The notes beneath the pieces were generated by a model, which was given only the letters and a program-made list of their open reading frames with translations, ran no database searches and was not told the DNA's origin. This document shows positions 60,809-64,000 of a stretch of DNA of 64,000 bases, in pieces (positions within the stretch are counted from its first letter, which is position 1; each line of letters starts with the position of its first letter). The DNA lies in contig NC_088912.1 of the NCBI RefSeq assembly GCF_963576675.1, forward strand, positions 100,903,895 to 100,967,894. The letters are read 5' to 3'. The stretch is from Euphorbia lathyris. Taxonomy: Eukaryota > Streptophyta > Magnoliopsida > Malpighiales > Euphorbiaceae. The translations under genes and the position numbers were made by a program.

Positions 60809-62230
60809 TTACCGAGAACTTCTATCATACTCCTCGTCTCTAAGACCATTAACAAATATAGAACTAAACATCTCCATTTCATTTTTCTTCAGGGTTAAAC
60901 CAACCTCAATTCCTCCATTTCCATCCCTACTCTCCGCCATAGAAATCGATCCATTCTTATCTATGGATACAACTCGGGTCTTTTTCGGCTTCCCCCATCC
61001 AAAATCTGTTCCATAAATCTCAAACCGAGGTGACCCAGCAACTCCGATCATGATATCAACAACCCCCATAATATTTTTAAATTTCAAATTTCTCTCATTT
61101 ACTTGCTCAATGCCGATGTCATTCACTCTTGTCTCTAACTCTTTTATCATCTTGTTAAGCTCATTCGCGACGGAGGCAATCCCATCTTTGTCGAGGATAA
61201 TTTCCGCATCGATCATTGTAAAGCCTCCGTTGAGACAATTACCGAAATAATTCATCGGTAAAGGAGGGTTTAAACGGGATCTACAATCCGCTGCAAACGT
61301 GAATCCAACCTTTCCTTTTCTTTCTAAATTTTTTGCTTTCACCATGGATGCGATTACATAAGCATAGGAAAGAACAAATGTTGACAAATGCATACGGTTT
61401 GGATCTTCATTTTCTTTTTCGTATTTCTGACGAATAATATTCCGCCGGAGATTGGTTATGTCTTGTCGCGAAAGCTCAAAATCGGCTCGCACTAAGTTTT
61501 CGATATCTGTTATTACTCGTGGAAGTTTTAAGCTTCTCGGGTTTGGATCGGAACTCATAGACAACCAGTTGTTCAAGTAAAACATGTCCAATTCATGTGG
61601 ATTATCAACCGCTATTCGATCAAAATCAGCAGTTAGCTCAAGCGGTAATTCGGAGTTCTCTTTGCATACATACGCCCATGATTTCATAAACATAGCTTCG
61701 CTTTTGGCGTCCATGATTGCGTGGTGCATAGAAATGCCTATAGAGAAGCCTTGATTCGGAAAAAACGTTATTTGAAAGGCGATAATCGCAGCTTTCGAGT
61801 CGGAAGTGGGTAACTCGGGGATGTAGGGATGTAAAGCTATTGCTTCCTGCATTTCATTCTGACTCAGACGATTGAGATCCGAGTTAGACTCAGCAACTAA
61901 GAGGGAAACACTGTCGTCTATAGTGTAGAGGACGGATGGTTTCGCACTATCGGCGGGCCATATGATATTTCCTGCAATAGGGATAAAGTGCGTAAGGGTA
62001 AGTGCAAGAGAATGCTTGAGTTTAGGAAGTAATACTAAGTTGAAGAACGTGCGAGTTGACTCGTGTTCAGCGAGTTGATAGAAAAAGACTCGCTCAATAG
62101 GGTGGAACTTAAACCATATGGTATCAAAATATGTAAGAGGGAGAGAGAACTCAGTAGGAGAGTTGACTGAGTCAGTGGATGGGGTGACTCGGCAAATTTC
62201 TAGTGTCTTAGTAGATTGGATAGTTGCCAT
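60809..62230 (-). CDS. BAHD acyltransferase, malonyltransferase-like (intact, 473 aa)
   Basis: A single-exon minus-strand gene, start at 62228-62230. Residues 170-174 are HAIMD (HxxxD catalytic motif), 328-332 YFGNC, 409-415 DFGWGKP. Like the plus-strand paralogues, it belongs by motif to the anthocyanin/phenolic-glucoside malonyltransferase-like clade; acyl donor and acceptor are not readable. It is clearly diverged from 13820-15235 (for example AMFD versus AIMD, shorter KENSELPLELT stretch, longer C-terminus ending DEEYDRSSR), so it is an older duplicate in inverted orientation and outside the duplicated block. A TATATAAT-like box on the minus strand at about 62275-62285 lies about 45 bp upstream of the ATG. 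No lesion seen. Confidence 0.95.
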   Translation of the reverse strand: MATIQSTKTLEICRVTPSTDSVNSPTEFSLPLTYFDTIWFKFHPIERVFFYQLAEHESTRTFFNLVLLPKLKHSLALTLTHFIPIAGNIIWPADSAKPSVLYTIDDSVSLLVAESNSDLNRLSQNEMQEAIALHPYIPELPTSDSKAAIIAFQITFFPNQGFSIGISMHHAIMDAKSEAMFMKSWAYVCKENSELPLELTADFDRIAVDNPHELDMFYLNNWLSMSSDPNPRSLKLPRVITDIENLVRADFELSRQDITNLRRNIIRQKYEKENEDPNRMHLSTFVLSYAYVIASMVKAKNLERKGKVGFTFAADCRSRLNPPLPMNYFGNCLNGGFTMIDAEIILDKDGIASVANELNKMIKELETRVNDIGIEQVNERNLKFKNIMGVVDIMIGVAGSPRFEIYGTDFGWGKPKKTRVVSIDKNGSISMAESRDGNGGIEVGLTLKKNEMEMFSSIFVNGLRDEEYDRSSR

Positions 62231-62273
62231 GACTGAGTTTTAATTTGCTGATCAAAATTAGTCTATTAGGAGA

Positions 62274-62285
62274 GATTATATATTA
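62274..62285 (-). promoter_or_regulatory. TATA-box-like element of minus-strand BAHD gene
   Basis: The minus strand reads CTAATATATAATCTC about 45-55 bp upstream of the start codon. The position allows a short leader of about 20 nt. Judged by sequence resemblance only. Confidence 0.35.
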
Positions 62286-62528
62286 GAGAATTACATTAAC
62301 TGATAATTAATGTATATCTTGTTATTTATGAGGGTAATTAATGAATATCTATTGTTAATTAATGAGGAAACACCTAACAGATTTGTAATAAAATGTTTTT
62401 TTTTACTATTTTTTTTTACAAGTTTTCTTTTTGTACTGTTATTGATCCTTTCTAGACATGTTTATCAGCTTGTTGATTAAAAAAAAAAGCTAACCCAAAT
62501 CATTATTTTTAATATGTTTAGAGAATTA

Positions 62529-63446
62529 GGGTGCGTTTGGTTTGGAGGTTTCAGGAAAGGGTAAGGGAAAGGGGAGACTTCATTCCCTTTGTTGGTGTTT
62601 GTTTTGCTAATTAAATGATTCCCTTTGCCTTTTTTAGTTTTGGGTTTACCCCTAACTCCTCTAACCCATTCCCCATTTCCGCCTAAAGTTTTCTATTCCA
62701 TTTCCCCTCTCTTTCTAACGTACACTCCTTATAAAATTCTACTTTACTCCCTATTTTATTTTTTATTTTTATTTTGGTCTCTATATTTTTTTATTTTTAC
62801 ATTTCTTTATCTTTAGATTAATTTCATTTTTGTTATATATTTTCAATTTTTTTACTCAAAAAATATTTTTTGACTAAATTTTAGTTTTTTATTTTTGTTT
62901 AATCCTTATATTTTTTTATTTATATTTTTTATCACTAGATTAATTTCACTTTTGATCCTTATAATTATTTATTTTTACCTTTTTACCCTGAAAAATAATT
63001 TTGACCAAATTTTTTTCTTTTATCATATTATTCAGTTTTAATATTTATTTTTAATTATTTTAAAATAATTATTTTCTTTTTAAATATAATATTTATGCAT
63101 TTTCTTTGATTAATTTTAACTTTTATGAACTTTATATTATTATCAATAAGGGTAGCAAGTGAGTGACGTTTTGGATTGTTGGGATTATATATGAAGTTAT
63201 TTCACGTTTTATGGAAACTATAGTAAAAGAGTTGATTTTTTTTTTTTTGATTATATATGAAATTAAAAAAAAATAGTTTTGATTCCCTATTTGAACCAAA
63301 CATCCACAAAGGGAATATGGTGGAATTGCATTCCCTTTCCTAAATATATCCAAACACATAGGGGTATGAATGCTCATTCCTTTCCTTTCGTTTAGTTTCC
63401 CTTTCTTGATTCCTTTTCCCTTACCCATTATGAACCAAACGCCCCC
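62529..63446. mobile_element. hAT-like MITE/non-autonomous element, ~0.92 kb
   Basis: The start GGGTGCGTTTGGTTTGG and the reverse complement of the end GGGGGCGTTTGGTTC form terminal inverted repeats of the common plant GGxGCGTTTGGTT type. TTAGAG flanks both sides (62518-62523 and 63447-63452), near an 8-bp duplication. The interior contains inverted CATTCCCTTT-type motifs and AT-rich filler; no transposase. Confidence 0.65.
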
Positions 63447-63452
63447 TTAGAG

Positions 63453-63642
63453 TTTATAAATTAGGGTATAGTATATATTGTCTAGGGTTTAGAATTATGA
63501 ATTACAGCTTAAATTTTTTAAATTAGGATGCAAAAACATACTTTATTTGTTATATATAGAAAATAATGATGTATTTAAAATTAAGTTTCATAATCTGATT
63601 TAATTGTAATTTTATAATTAATTATGATATTCATGTAGGAAA
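63453..63642. other. AT-rich spacer, no feature seen
   Basis: No gene or element ends recognised. Confidence 0.4.
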
Positions 63643-63644
63643 CT

Positions 63645-64000
63645 GATGCGGGCATCTTTCCCTAGGATCGAGTCTGAACGAGGAAGTCGGAGGAAGAACC
63701 AAGTGCGAGCAACAAGCGAGTAAAGAGGCCCAAACAATACAACACATCTACTCAGACACGCCCCGCGTGTACTTGGACACGCTCCGCGTGTATTTGAGAT
63801 TGATCCGGCGAAGGTCTGAAAGGTCACCTATGCAAGGCTTGGATTGGACACGCACCGCTTGGAAGAGAACACGTCCTGCGTACTTGAGGGTTTGATCCGG
63901 AGAAAGTTCATCAGTCAAAGTACGCCTCGTGTACTTCTGGGCACGCCTCGAGTATAAGGGCTACTGATCCGGAGAAGGGCTCATCAGCCAAAGTACGCCT
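63645..64000. mobile_element. LTR-like sequence with internal tandem repeats, continues off the window
   Basis: An abrupt change from AT-rich to GC-richer DNA occurs at about 63645 (TGATGCGGGCATC). Imperfect repeats GATCCGGAGAA, CATCAG, AAAGTACGCCT start at about 63801, 63894 and 63967, interleaved with ACGCCTCGTGTACTT / CACGCTCCGCGTG motifs. I have seen this style of repeat in plant LTRs, but no coding domain or terminus is in the window to confirm it. Confidence 0.35.

Overview
This window is AT-rich plant nuclear DNA, most likely eudicot. The evidence is plant-type BAHD acyltransferase genes, Ty1-copia, Ty3-gypsy, LINE and CACTA remnants, Stowaway and MULE-type MITEs, and tRNA-iMet-type primer binding sites. 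There are no bacterial operons. Only two protein-coding genes look intact: single-exon BAHD acyltransferases of the anthocyanin/phenolic-glucoside malonyltransferase type at 13820-15235 (+) and 60809-62230 (-). A third copy (34410-35824) carries a 1-bp frameshift, and two 5'-truncated BAHD pseudogenes lie at 9779-10524 and 30563-31313.

Layout. 1-5.5 kb: a LINE scrap and a minus-strand Ty3-gypsy gag/LTR remnant, interrupted by a 4.18-kb CACTA transposon (124-4304, TSD TAA) that itself carries a nested MULE-MITE. 5.5-7.9 kb: a pentanucleotide TAACG/TGACG satellite. 7.9-16.2 kb: block 1 'gene' part (Stowaway MITE, CACTA-like end, BAHD pseudogene, copia gag-protease fragment, SINE-like head, MULE-MITE, intact BAHD gene). 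16.2-27.78 kb: a tandem array of about 2.1-kb units, each made of most of an LTR plus the PBS and leader of one non-autonomous Ty3-gypsy-like element. At 27,772-27,780 the array is cut and fused to satellite through the 9-bp microhomology AACTTTATG, and the whole block restarts (27.78-57.73 kb): satellite, BAHD pseudogene, copia fragment, BAHD copy with frameshift, LTR array. The second array ends in an LTR-internal-LTR-internal-LTR run. 57.7-60.8 kb: the right half of the MITE that the retroelement split, then minus-strand copia pol remnants. 60.8-62.2 kb: the third BAHD gene. 62.5-63.4 kb: a large MITE-like element. 63.6 kb to the end: start of an LTR-like sequence with internal repeats.

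Interpretation. The locus is a small BAHD cluster expanded by a tandem block duplication of roughly 21 kb (block 1 scale; block 2 is now about 30 kb because its array grew). The two blocks share structure, but each has private MITE insertions with clean empty sites in the other, so the duplication is not recent. Even so, the 3' part of the BAHD gene and its downstream flank are identical by eye over about 1.4 kb, which suggests later gene conversion. The most unusual feature is the LTR-leader macrosatellite with higher-order structure. No novel protein-coding system was found. All comparisons were made by eye.
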